DNA of 64,000 bases from Lentilactobacillus fungorum (lineage in GTDB: Bacteria > Bacillota > Bacilli > Lactobacillales > Lactobacillaceae). Location: NCBI RefSeq assembly GCF_016860605.1, contig NZ_BNJR01000017.1, positions 186,001 through 250,000 on the forward strand, read 5' to 3'. The position numbers were made by a program, and so were the translations under genes. Positions 16,414 to 24,050 of the stretch are shown here, piece by piece (within the stretch, counting starts at the first letter, position 1; every line of letters starts with the position of its first letter). The notes below the pieces were generated by a model, which saw only the letters and a program-made list of their open reading frames with translations, was not told where the DNA came from and did no database searches.

Positions 16414-17262
16414 TCAATCGTCAATCGCCTTTTCGCCGACTTCTGTATAGTAAGCTTGATTACCCACTCGGTACTGAGCGTAGTAAATATCCGCAACAAA
16501 CGCCTGCTTGCCACCATCCCAGACTCTCTGGGTGCGAATATACTGGTCAGCTAATTTAAGCCGATAACGATATTGCCCAGTTCGGCGAACTCGTTGATCA
16601 TTTAGTCCCGTTATATGCGTTCGATAATAAAGATAGCGGACATTCCCCTTTACCGTTGACTTGGTAATCTTAGCCATTCCAATCGGTCGATTCGAAAAGC
16701 CTTCCGGGCCATTACTTGGATCATATCGATATCGTTCCACGTATCCATCAGCGGTGATCGCCACCTTATCACTTAGAAATGTATTCGGATAGGCTTTGGG
16801 CACACTGCCGAGATAAAGGTTCCCATCACTATTGGGTAGCGTATACGTTGGCTTTGAGACTTTCTTAAACCGCGCATGACTGTATGCAACATTGCCGGTT
16901 AAGTCCTGCCACTGCTCGAAATAATATCCTGGCAGTAAGGCGGTCTTTTTAACCGCATAGCTCAAGCTAGTCGACTTAATGGTAATCTGTTTAATCTGCT
17001 TGTTTTTAACAACCACCGGCTGCCCCAAAACAATCGTGCCCTTCGGAATTGTCATCCAACGATCCATTGCTCTATTGGCAGTGGGGTTGCTAACGGTAAT
17101 CGCTGCCTTGATTGGCTTTTTGGTTTCATAATAATACTGCGTGATTAATGCTTTTTTTGGTGGTTGCCTTTCCCCCTTAGCAACCGCTTTGGTCGGTACC
17201 ACTCCTATTACCGCCACGAGTGTCAGCACCGCCAAAATGATATCCCTTGATTTCGAGTTCAT
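16414..17262 (-). CDS. Secreted protein of unknown function
   Basis: A 282-residue protein with a signal peptide (ILAVLTLVAVIGVVPTKAVA) and no cell-wall sorting signal. The mature part is basic and rich in tyrosine and beta-strand-like segments, in the style of SLAP-type or GW-like surface proteins (QYRYRLKLADQYIRTQRVWDGG). I do not recognise a catalytic motif. It is the last gene of an operon with a PH-like protein and a DNA glycosylase; the gap to the previous gene is 32 nt and AGGGGAG precedes the start. Confidence 0.65.
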   Translation of the reverse strand: MNSKSRDIILAVLTLVAVIGVVPTKAVAKGERQPPKKALITQYYYETKKPIKAAITVSNPTANRAMDRWMTIPKGTIVLGQPVVVKNKQIKQITIKSTSLSYAVKKTALLPGYYFEQWQDLTGNVAYSHARFKKVSKPTYTLPNSDGNLYLGSVPKAYPNTFLSDKVAITADGYVERYRYDPSNGPEGFSNRPIGMAKITKSTVKGNVRYLYYRTHITGLNDQRVRRTGQYRYRLKLADQYIRTQRVWDGGKQAFVADIYYAQYRVGNQAYYTEVGEKAIDD

Positions 17263-17294
17263 GACAAGCGCTCCCCTCTAATTCTTAACAAAGT

Positions 17295-17666
17295 TCACGA
17301 AGGCTGTCGCATTTTTTGAAAAATATTGACAACTTTAGATGGGTCATCAACGGTCAAAAACAGGTAATCGTAAGCCTCTCCATCTAATTTAATGAATAAA
17401 ATATCCCGTTTACCAGAAATATTCACAAACGATTTAGATACGTTACCTTGGAAAGTGCCACTCTTTTTATGTGGCAGGCCAAGCCCTAACGTTCGAATCT
17501 TGATGTGATTCCATTTACCATCGGCCTTAAGCTGATCCATTGATTCAACCACCATCTCAGAAATATGTTTGAGCGGGATGCTGAGTCGGCTCTTAAACGC
17601 CCATACCTTATCAAGGCCGATTGGTTCAATAATCAATTGATCACTTGTAAACTTAACAGAGTTCAT
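17295..17666 (-). CDS. Small PH-like hypothetical protein
   Basis: A 123-residue cytoplasmic protein without signal peptide. The strand-rich pattern (TSDQLIIEPIGLDKVWAFKSRLSIPLKHIS ... VDDPSKVVNIFQKMRQ) resembles a bacterial pleckstrin-homology fold, ending in a helix. The start ATG 17666 has AAAGGGG 8 nt upstream; a further-upstream ATG is less likely. It sits between the glycosylase and the secreted protein genes. Function unknown. Confidence 0.6.
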   Translation of the reverse strand: MNSVKFTSDQLIIEPIGLDKVWAFKSRLSIPLKHISEMVVESMDQLKADGKWNHIKIRTLGLGLPHKKSGTFQGNVSKSFVNISGKRDILFIKLDGEAYDYLFLTVDDPSKVVNIFQKMRQPS

Positions 17667-17715
17667 TTTACAAACCCCTTTCATCTAAATTGTACAGCCT
17701 GGCAACTAATAATGC

Positions 17716-18363
17716 CTAGCTATTTGCCCTTTTAATTTCATCATCAATCAGTTGTTTTAGCTTCAAGGAATCGGCATCAACAACCGCCTGCATATTCTTG
17801 AAACGTTTAGAATATGATGGGTGATACAGCGGGAAAATCCGCCGTTTACTTGTTGTTAGCTTAAACTTATTGGTTGTTTGGTCAAATTGTTGGATCGGTA
17901 GCTGCAATAATTGCCCGTGCAACTCGCCAATTTTAGCATGATTGCCAAGAAGGCGCTGGAGGCTTGCATTGCCCATTGGCACCAATAAAATCCCCGGAAA
18001 TTGAGCCAACTCCCAATCAAACATTGGTGCAGATTGTTTCACTTCCGTCTGGTTGGGCCGCCGATCCCGTTTGCGGCCAGTTCGCCCAATTGAAAATGGT
18101 CGGGAATTGACAACTCCAGTGATGTAAATATCTTCGCGGGTTAATCCTAGTGATGCCAGCCAGCGATCAAGCTCCTTGCCAGCTGGTCCCATAAACGGCC
18201 GCCCCCGCTTAACCTCTTGATCACCCGGTGCCTCTCCCAGCAGTAATAGTTTGGGAGAATGGCCGCCTTCGCTAGGAACAAATCCTTCCAGCCGCGGATT
18301 GGCAGCGGAAATCGATTTGGCAAAGGCAATCCATTTAGGCGTTAAAATTGTATGGAGGGTCAT
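17716..18363 (-). CDS. Uracil-DNA glycosylase superfamily protein lacking cluster cysteines
   Basis: A 215-residue protein with the two uracil-DNA glycosylase motifs: LLLGEAPGDQEVKRGRPFMGPAG (motif 1, about 39-61) and LYHPSYSKR (motif 2, about 179-187). This motif 1 is that of families 4 and 5, whose members bind a 4Fe-4S cluster through four cysteines, but this protein contains no cysteine at all. It is probably a cluster-free variant that removes uracil or related lesions. The ribosome site AAGAAGG precedes the ATG. Confidence 0.8.
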   Translation of the reverse strand: MTLHTILTPKWIAFAKSISAANPRLEGFVPSEGGHSPKLLLLGEAPGDQEVKRGRPFMGPAGKELDRWLASLGLTREDIYITGVVNSRPFSIGRTGRKRDRRPNQTEVKQSAPMFDWELAQFPGILLVPMGNASLQRLLGNHAKIGELHGQLLQLPIQQFDQTTNKFKLTTSKRRIFPLYHPSYSKRFKNMQAVVDADSLKLKQLIDDEIKRANS

Positions 18364-18469
18364 GAGAACTTGCCTTCTTTCAATAGGAATCTAATTAGAT
18401 TCAGTATAATTCAACTAATTGATAAACTGCAAAACTATTTGCGTAAATCTTATAAATCATCAGCGTCTG

Positions 18470-18478
18470 TGATATAAT
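18470..18478 (+). promoter_or_regulatory. Extended -10 promoter of the sugar transporter gene
   Basis: TGATATAAT is an extended -10 box; no clear -35 box is seen 17 bp upstream. The start codon follows 60 nt later. Confidence 0.5.
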
Positions 18479-18537
18479 TTCCGCTGTTATCGTTTTTAGA
18501 ACAAAATTTTGATACCGAATACAGGAGCAGAAGAATA

Positions 18538-19482
18538 ATGAGTTTATTACTTGCATTAATTCCCCCACTGACTTGGGGAGCCACGGGGATTATCGGAACA
18601 AAAATGGGCGGTTCAGCGGCTCAGCAAACATTTGGGGAATCTTGCGGTGCCCTCTTACTGGGAATCGGCGTTTACCTATTCTTTGTTTTGCCAACTGGCG
18701 TCGAAGTCACTGGTCGTATTTGGTTAGTCGGTCTATTTTCCGGATTATTTTGGTCAGTCGGCACGGCCGGCCAATTCTTTGCCTACAAAAAAATGGGCGT
18801 TTCTGCAGCTTTCCCACTTTCAACGGCCGCCCAGATTGTTTCTAACGCCTTATTGGCCGCCGCTGTCCTAGGTGAATGGACCAGCGTTCGGATGTGGAGC
18901 TTTGGCGTTTTGGCGATCGCTTTGGTGACATTTGGTGCCATGGCCATTGCGGCGCGGTCAAACGCTGAAAAACGGGCTAATAATAAGCGGCCGCACTCGT
19001 ATGGTCAAGGATTGCTTGCCCTGCTTTTATCGACAATCGGTTTTGCGCTTTATTTTATTTTTCCAAACCTGCTTTTTAAAGTTGGCTATATCAGCGACAA
19101 AATCCATAGCGCTAACAACGGGATTAACTATATGACGGCCATTGTCACCCCCCAAGCAGTTGGCCAAACAATTGGGTCATTGCTGATTGGCCTTTTGATT
19201 CTCCATGAACACGGCTTATTCAAAAAACCGGCTTTTAAGAATATCGTAACTGGGCTTGACTGGGCGGTTGGTAACCTCTTCATGTTTATTTCCTCGGCCA
19301 ACCCCGCTATCGGCCAAGCAACGGCGACCACTTTATCACAACTGGGGATTATCGTTGGCACCTTTGGTGGTATCTATATCTTAAAGGAACGCAAAACTCG
19401 CGACCAGATGGTTAAGATTATCGCTGGGACGGTTTTAGTTATTATTGGTAGTATTTTGATTACAAATCTAAAAGTAATCTAA
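18538..19482 (+). CDS. GlcU/RbsU-type sugar transporter
   Basis: A 314-residue membrane protein with about ten helices, of the glucose/ribose porter family within the drug/metabolite transporter superfamily. The N-terminal PPLTWGATGIIGTKMGG and the internal helix-pair repeat are typical. It takes up sugar with protons, independent of the PTS. The ribosome site AGGAGCAG precedes the ATG. Monocistronic. The specific sugar (glucose, ribose or other) cannot be fixed. Confidence 0.85.
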   Translation: MSLLLALIPPLTWGATGIIGTKMGGSAAQQTFGESCGALLLGIGVYLFFVLPTGVEVTGRIWLVGLFSGLFWSVGTAGQFFAYKKMGVSAAFPLSTAAQIVSNALLAAAVLGEWTSVRMWSFGVLAIALVTFGAMAIAARSNAEKRANNKRPHSYGQGLLALLLSTIGFALYFIFPNLLFKVGYISDKIHSANNGINYMTAIVTPQAVGQTIGSLLIGLLILHEHGLFKKPAFKNIVTGLDWAVGNLFMFISSANPAIGQATATTLSQLGIIVGTFGGIYILKERKTRDQMVKIIAGTVLVIIGSILITNLKVI

Positions 19483-19646
19483 GCATTCCCCAACAACACT
19501 AGGTGCGCTGAGAAGGGTGCTACTATTTACGCGGCCAAAGCAACTTATATGTATAAAAGCGCCCCTTTAAAAGGACGCATAAAAGAACGCAATGACTCAT
19601 TGGCCATCCAAAACAAAAACGAACAGCCGACCAATGTTTGTCATCA

Positions 19647-19732
19647 TTGACGATGCCCCCTCAAGGGCAAGTCTTGACGGTTTAAAGCTAGAGCTGTCCT
19701 CCGCCATGCTGGTAAGACTGGCGGGGGACAGC
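19647..19732 (+). ncRNA. Possible structured RNA in the convergent gap
   Basis: Two adjacent hairpins: TTGAC..TGCCC/GGGCA..GTC (19647-19678) and GCTGTCC-CCGCCA/TGGCGG-GGACAGC (19693-19732, 13 bp). A terminator follows 50 nt later. They lie between convergent genes. No promoter is convincing, so this could be the 3' end of the transporter mRNA. Confidence 0.35.
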
Positions 19733-19781
19733 CAATAAAAATAATGATTCAAGAGAGCCAGTAACTTTTGGTGATAGTAAA

Positions 19782-19811
19782 CCCGCGGTAGATTTTTGCC
19801 GCGGGCTTTTT
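19782..19811 (+). terminator. Terminator in the convergent gap
   Basis: CCCGCGG pairs with CCGCGGG and is followed by CTTTTT on the plus strand. It ends the transporter transcript or a separate small RNA. Confidence 0.75.
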
Positions 19812-19903
19812 ACAATTGGGTCATTTTACTAACTATCATTCAATGCTGAACCAAACTCAATCCAGTCATCACTGTATGTCTTAATCTTTCATCACTGAAG
19901 CCA

Positions 19904-20854
19904 TCATGAGGCGGACAATCCCTCAGCAATCTTTTCCAAGTTCCACTTCATCATGCCGTAATAACTATCACCCGTCTCCCCCTTTTTGGCAATTGAATCA
20001 GTAAATAGGGTTGAGTGAATCGGGATACCGGTATCTCTAGCTACTGTCTTCATTGGTTTTTGGCTCACGCTGCTTTCAACAAATAATGATTTCACCTTTG
20101 TCTTTTTCAAGCGATGCACTAACGTACTAATCTGATCCGGGGAGCCTTCAACCTCGGTATTAATTTCCCAAATATAAGCAGAAGGGATGTTGTAGGCCTT
20201 ACTAAAGTACTTGAAACAACCTTCACTTGTTACGATTAACTTTTGATTGTTCGGAATCTTGTTAAACTTGCTTTTGGCTTGACTATCCAACCGTTGGAGC
20301 TTAGCAACATATTTTTTTAAATTATTTTGATAGGCAGCTTTATGGGTTGGGTCAACGCGTTCCAGTTGCTTAGCAATGTTTTTTGCATAAATAATGCCAT
20401 TACTTAGATCAAGCCAAGCGTGAGGATCTTGCTTATTTGTTTTGCCTTTACCTTCAAGATGAATTGCTTCGACGCCATCACTGACCGCAAATGATTTTTT
20501 CTTAACTGAGTCACCAATGTTATTTTGCATCTTCGTGAACCAAGCATTTTTGGCGTTTTCTAAATTAAGGCCATTGTAAAAGACCAAATCAGCTTTGGCC
20601 GTTTTTGATACATCATCCGGTAGCGGGTCATATTCGTGTGGATCTTGGCCAGTCGGGACAATCACATGAACCTTTGCATGGCCTTTGGCAACATTATTGG
20701 CGATATCACCAATAATCGTGTCAGTGGCAACCACTGACACTGTTTTTCCAGGAGTCGACTGCGACTTTGAATCCTTTTTTGTCTGGCTACAGGCCGTCAA
20801 GAAAACGCCTAGTACCGCAACAAGAGCTAGTCTAAGAATTGATTTTACTTTCAT
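19904..20854 (-). CDS. Metal-binding lipoprotein of an ABC importer
   Basis: A 316-residue solute-binding lipoprotein of cluster A-I. The lipobox LTAC is at 19-22. Metal ligands are expected in [11 protein letters not shown] (His), DPHAWLD (His), the glutamate of [10 protein letters not shown] and the aspartate of LFTDSIA. These segments resemble the PsaA/MtsA (manganese/iron) branch more than AdcA-type zinc proteins, which carry a His-rich loop absent here. The operator, however, looks like a Zur box. Its start overlaps the permease end by 23 nt. Metal: zinc or manganese, not decided. Confidence 0.85.
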   Translation of the reverse strand: MKVKSILRLALVAVLGVFLTACSQTKKDSKSQSTPGKTVSVVATDTIIGDIANNVAKGHAKVHVIVPTGQDPHEYDPLPDDVSKTAKADLVFYNGLNLENAKNAWFTKMQNNIGDSVKKKSFAVSDGVEAIHLEGKGKTNKQDPHAWLDLSNGIIYAKNIAKQLERVDPTHKAAYQNNLKKYVAKLQRLDSQAKSKFNKIPNNQKLIVTSEGCFKYFSKAYNIPSAYIWEINTEVEGSPDQISTLVHRLKKTKVKSLFVESSVSQKPMKTVARDTGIPIHSTLFTDSIAKKGETGDSYYGMMKWNLEKIAEGLSAS

Positions 20855-21692
20855 TGGTTAATCTCCTCCGATGGATTAGGGTTTGTTTTGGTGAAAATAT
20901 AAAACTGATTACAAAAATTATCGCGCCAACAATGACGATGCATGAGCCAACCGCAATATTGAGGTTGTATCCCAAAAATAAGCCAAGAAAAGATGTCAAC
21001 CCGCCAAGACAAGCAGAAACGATCATCATTGTTTTCAATTGGTTCACAAAAAGATAGGCCGTTGCCGCCGGGGTAATCAACAATGACACAATCAAGATGG
21101 TGCCAACGCTCTGCATCGAGACGACTGCGACCAGTGTTAATAACGTCATGAGCAAATAATGATAAAAGTTCACGCGAATCCCCAACGCTTTAGCCATCGT
21201 TGGATCAAAGGAAGTCAGTAATAATTCCTTAAAGAACATGATAATTGTCAAAAACACGACGATCGAAATCCCGATTGTCAAATACATATCTTGATCCTGA
21301 ACCGCTAAAACATTGCCAAATAAAATGTGAAATAAATTAGTGGTCGTAGGAACTAGTGCAATTAAAATAACCCCAAGTGCCAAAAAGGTACTAAAGGTAA
21401 TCCCAATTGCCGTGTCGCTTTTAATGACACTATTCTGACCGATTAATGTTATTAAAAACGATGCGACAACGCCAAATACTGCGGCGCCAATTAGCGGATG
21501 AACTCCCAGCATAAACGAAATCGCGACTCCCGGCAAAACGGCATGGGAAATCGCGTCTCCCATTAATGACATGCCACGCAAAATAATGAAACTGCCAATC
21601 GTTCCGGCAATTACTCCGATAACCACTGAAGTTATCAAAGCATTTTGGAGGAAGTGAAATTCTGAAAGGCCACTGAAAAAATTTGCAAACAT
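20832..21692 (-). CDS. Metal ABC importer permease
   Basis: A 286-residue permease with about eight helices of the ZnuB/PsaC family; the conserved [13 protein letters not shown] segment is at about 45-57. Its start shares a base with the ATPase stop (TAATG), with GGAGGAG just upstream. It forms a homodimeric channel with the ATPase below it in the operon. Confidence 0.9.
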   Translation of the reverse strand: MFANFFSGLSEFHFLQNALITSVVIGVIAGTIGSFIILRGMSLMGDAISHAVLPGVAISFMLGVHPLIGAAVFGVVASFLITLIGQNSVIKSDTAIGITFSTFLALGVILIALVPTTTNLFHILFGNVLAVQDQDMYLTIGISIVVFLTIIMFFKELLLTSFDPTMAKALGIRVNFYHYLLMTLLTLVAVVSMQSVGTILIVSLLITPAATAYLFVNQLKTMMIVSACLGGLTSFLGLFLGYNLNIAVGSCIVIVGAIIFVISFIFSPKQTLIHRRRLTNESKINS

Positions 21693-22429
21693 TAAACTCC
21701 TCCTTGCATATTAACTATCGGCAACCCATACGCCTGGTTCATATTCTGAGCCGTGAACGTCTCTTTAGTTGGTCCTGCAGCAATTAATTTCTCTTTAATA
21801 ATAATTATATTGTCAAAATACGTTGGCACTTTCGCTAAATCATGGTGGACCATCAGAATTGTTTTGCCATCAGCTTTCAAATCATTAAGAATCCTCATAA
21901 TGGTTGCTTCACTGTGAGCATCAATGCCAGCAAATGGTTCATCCAATAAAATAAGCTCGGGGTGCTGAATCATGCAGCGACCAATCATTACCCGCTGAAG
22001 TTGGCCGCCAGACAGTTGACCAATTTGTCGGTTAGCAAACTCCGTCATTTCAATCTGTGCCAGCGTCCAATCAATTTCTTCTTGGTGCTTATTGCGACCA
22101 AGCCGTTGAAATAGTTTAAGCCTTGGCACGATGCCTAAACTAATCGTTTCAGCGACCGTAATGGGAAAGTGACGATCAACTTGGCTAGTCTGTTGAACGT
22201 AACCAATCTTTTTGGCAATTTCCGCAAGGCTAGTCCCGTTAAACTTAGCGTAACCACCATGAGGAATCATCGAAAGCATTGCGTTGAGCAGTGTTGATTT
22301 ACCAGCGCCATTCGGGCCAATAATGCCAGTAATCGTTCCAGCAGGGAGCGAAAAAGAAACGTCCGATAATACTCGCTTTTGGTTCTGATAGGTAACGTTG
22401 ATTCCCTGAACAGTTAGTATGTTAATCAC
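21692..22429 (-). CDS. Metal ABC importer ATPase
   Basis: A 245-residue ABC ATPase: Walker A GPNGAGKST (39-47), Q-loop YVQQ, signature LSGGQLQR and Walker B LILLDEP, then MVHHD (H-loop). First gene of the three-gene importer operon, behind a Zur-like operator and a strong leader hairpin. Confidence 0.92.
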   Translation of the reverse strand: MINILTVQGINVTYQNQKRVLSDVSFSLPAGTITGIIGPNGAGKSTLLNAMLSMIPHGGYAKFNGTSLAEIAKKIGYVQQTSQVDRHFPITVAETISLGIVPRLKLFQRLGRNKHQEEIDWTLAQIEMTEFANRQIGQLSGGQLQRVMIGRCMIQHPELILLDEPFAGIDAHSEATIMRILNDLKADGKTILMVHHDLAKVPTYFDNIIIIKEKLIAAGPTKETFTAQNMNQAYGLPIVNMQGGV

Positions 22430-22441
22430 TCCTATTCTCCT

Positions 22442-22504
22442 AAAAATGTGCTTTACCAGCTAAAATTTCACCTCCTCAAGGGGAGATTACCGGAAAAGCA
22501 CATT
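22442..22504 (-). promoter_or_regulatory. Terminator-like hairpin in the metal-importer leader
   Basis: The arms AATGTGCTTT and AAAGCACATT (10 bp) enclose a second CTCC/GGAG pairing; TTTTT follows on the minus strand. It lies between the promoter and the ATPase gene, so it would be a 5' leader hairpin resembling an attenuator. Confidence 0.55.
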
Positions 22505-22510
22505 TATGTC

Positions 22511-22539
22511 AATAGTAATTATTACTATTTTCTTGTAAA
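22511..22539 (-). promoter_or_regulatory. Promoter and Zur-like box of the metal-importer operon
   Basis: A perfect 9-1-9 inverted repeat, AATAGTAATTATTACTATT (22511-22529), has the core GTAATNATTAC known from Zur sites. It overlaps the spacer and -10 of a minus-strand promoter: TTTACA (22539-22534), 16 bp, TACTAT (22517-22512). Confidence 0.75.
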
Positions 22540-22544
22540 AAGGA

Positions 22545-23696
22545 TTACTTATGCTGCAATCTAAACGGATCGCTTTTAATATCCACGACATCATCATCCC
22601 GCATCAAACAATTATCAAGCTGTTGAATAATTTGTTGCTGATTCATGTGTTGCCCAATCAAAACCAGTTCAATCATCCGATCGCCAAACCGAGCATCCCA
22701 AATCTTCTTCAGTCCTTTACGAACAGTAAACATCTTCTGGATTTCCCAATCTTTCATTGAAGCAATCCAATAACCTGATGGAATAATGTCCATCGCACGA
22801 CCGGCTTGAGAAATTGTGAAAACGCGATTGGGCTGAGTCATCACCCACATCACCCCTTTACACCGGGTAATTGCTGGTGGCCAATGATCCAACCAAGCGT
22901 CAAATCGCAGTGGGTTAAACGGTCGTCGGCGTCGATAAACAAACGAATCAATCCCAAAGCCTAGATCATGAGAAGAACTAAAGTGACTCAAATCGCCCGA
23001 ACGATCGTATGCCTCTAATTCATGCAACTCATCAAATAAGTGCGTATTAATGACTTGATTCACGGGAACCACTGCAAACTTAGTTTCAATAAAAATTGCG
23101 CTTGGTTGCAGTTGGCGAACAAACTGTTCAAGATATTGCCGCTGTTCGGTAGTCAAAAGATCGGTTTTATTAAATAATAGTACGTCGCAGAACTCAATCT
23201 GGTTGATAATTAGTTGGTTACTTTGCGTGAAGTCCTGATTGTACGCCCCATCGCCGGGCATAAACTGATGCAGGACTCGGAACCCATCAACAATCGTTAC
23301 ATTGGTGTCCAAACGGCATCGTTTTGATAACGCTTGTCCATCCGTCGTTTCACCCCGAGCAATTATTTTGGCCACCATATCTGGCTGAACAATTCCCGAT
23401 GATTCAATCAAAATCACGTCAACTTCACCACTAGCCGCTAACTGGTAAACGGCATCCGCCAGCTGCTGTTGTAGCTTACCACTAATACTACCGTGAGTTA
23501 GGGGGACTAGCTTGTCAGCCTTTGAAAAGTAGGGGCTGCGTTCAATTAACTTCTTATCCACATTGACTGCCGCCATATCATTGACAATAATTCCAATTCG
23601 TTTATCTTCCTTACATTTTAATAAGTGCAAAATGAGCGTTGTTTTTCCTGCACCAAGATAGCCGGAAATCACTGTCACGGCAACTCGCTTATCCAT
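22545..23696 (-). CDS. COG0523 (CobW-type) metal-chaperone GTPase
   Basis: A 383-residue G3E GTPase with Walker A GYLGAGKTT near the N-terminus, ESSG and NKTD (guanine specificity), and the C-terminal CobW domain. The usual CxCC metal motif is replaced by LTHGSISGK, so it belongs to the branch without that motif. Such proteins help cells under zinc shortage (YciC/ZigA). A Zur-like box lies in its promoter, which agrees. I chose the ATG at 23696 with GAAGG upstream; a GTG at 23717 is in frame. Confidence 0.85.
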   Translation of the reverse strand: MDKRVAVTVISGYLGAGKTTLILHLLKCKEDKRIGIIVNDMAAVNVDKKLIERSPYFSKADKLVPLTHGSISGKLQQQLADAVYQLAASGEVDVILIESSGIVQPDMVAKIIARGETTDGQALSKRCRLDTNVTIVDGFRVLHQFMPGDGAYNQDFTQSNQLIINQIEFCDVLLFNKTDLLTTEQRQYLEQFVRQLQPSAIFIETKFAVVPVNQVINTHLFDELHELEAYDRSGDLSHFSSSHDLGFGIDSFVYRRRRPFNPLRFDAWLDHWPPAITRCKGVMWVMTQPNRVFTISQAGRAMDIIPSGYWIASMKDWEIQKMFTVRKGLKKIWDARFGDRMIELVLIGQHMNQQQIIQQLDNCLMRDDDVVDIKSDPFRLQHK

Positions 23697-23802
23697 TTTT
23701 GCCTTCATCCTTTTCACTATTATGCTTCACCATTAAGCTAACTTCATCACGATCTAAAATTGTCACTTGATAATTTCATTAATGATCAATTAACGTTTGT
23801 AA

Positions 23803-23851
23803 ATCGTAATGATTACTATATAATGTATCGCAGTCCCTATAAAGATGTCAA
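23803..23851 (-). promoter_or_regulatory. Promoter and Zur-like box of the COG0523 gene
   Basis: ATCGTAATGATTACTAT (23803-23819) matches the Zur core, with one half (TCGTAAT) identical to the Bacillus consensus. It lies just downstream of a minus-strand promoter TTGACA (23851-23846), 18 bp, TACATT (23827-23822), where a bound repressor would block initiation. Confidence 0.7.
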
Positions 23852-24000
23852 ATTATCTTCAGTATGTTTGACTTCGTGGCACTTAACACCATTCAAAGCG
23901 GCAAGTTGCTGGCAATTCGGCTTCAATGAAAATGAGCTGGGACGTTCCTGTCTCTTGAGTTAAGAATGTACTTTTGGGTTCACCTATTTGAAAGAATAAT

Positions 24001-24025
24001 AAAACCACTTCAATCACTGAAGTGG
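24001..24025 (-). terminator. Terminator of the large surface protein gene
   Basis: CCACTTCA/TGAAGTGG stem of 8 bp with a 5-nt loop, followed by TTTTATTATT on the minus strand. Confidence 0.8.
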
Positions 24026-24050
24026 CTTCATAACTTAATAAACTTGATAA

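Noticed and set aside
19491-19520. ACTAGGTGCGCTGAGA resembles the start of a TPP riboswitch
   Set aside because: The required second half (the ACCCTTTGAACCTGAT segment) is missing and no thiamine gene follows.
23760-23963. Plus-strand open frame of 67 codons over the COG0523 promoter
   Set aside because: It covers the Zur-like box and promoter, has no ribosome site, and does not resemble the small ribosomal proteins often found in Zur regulons.
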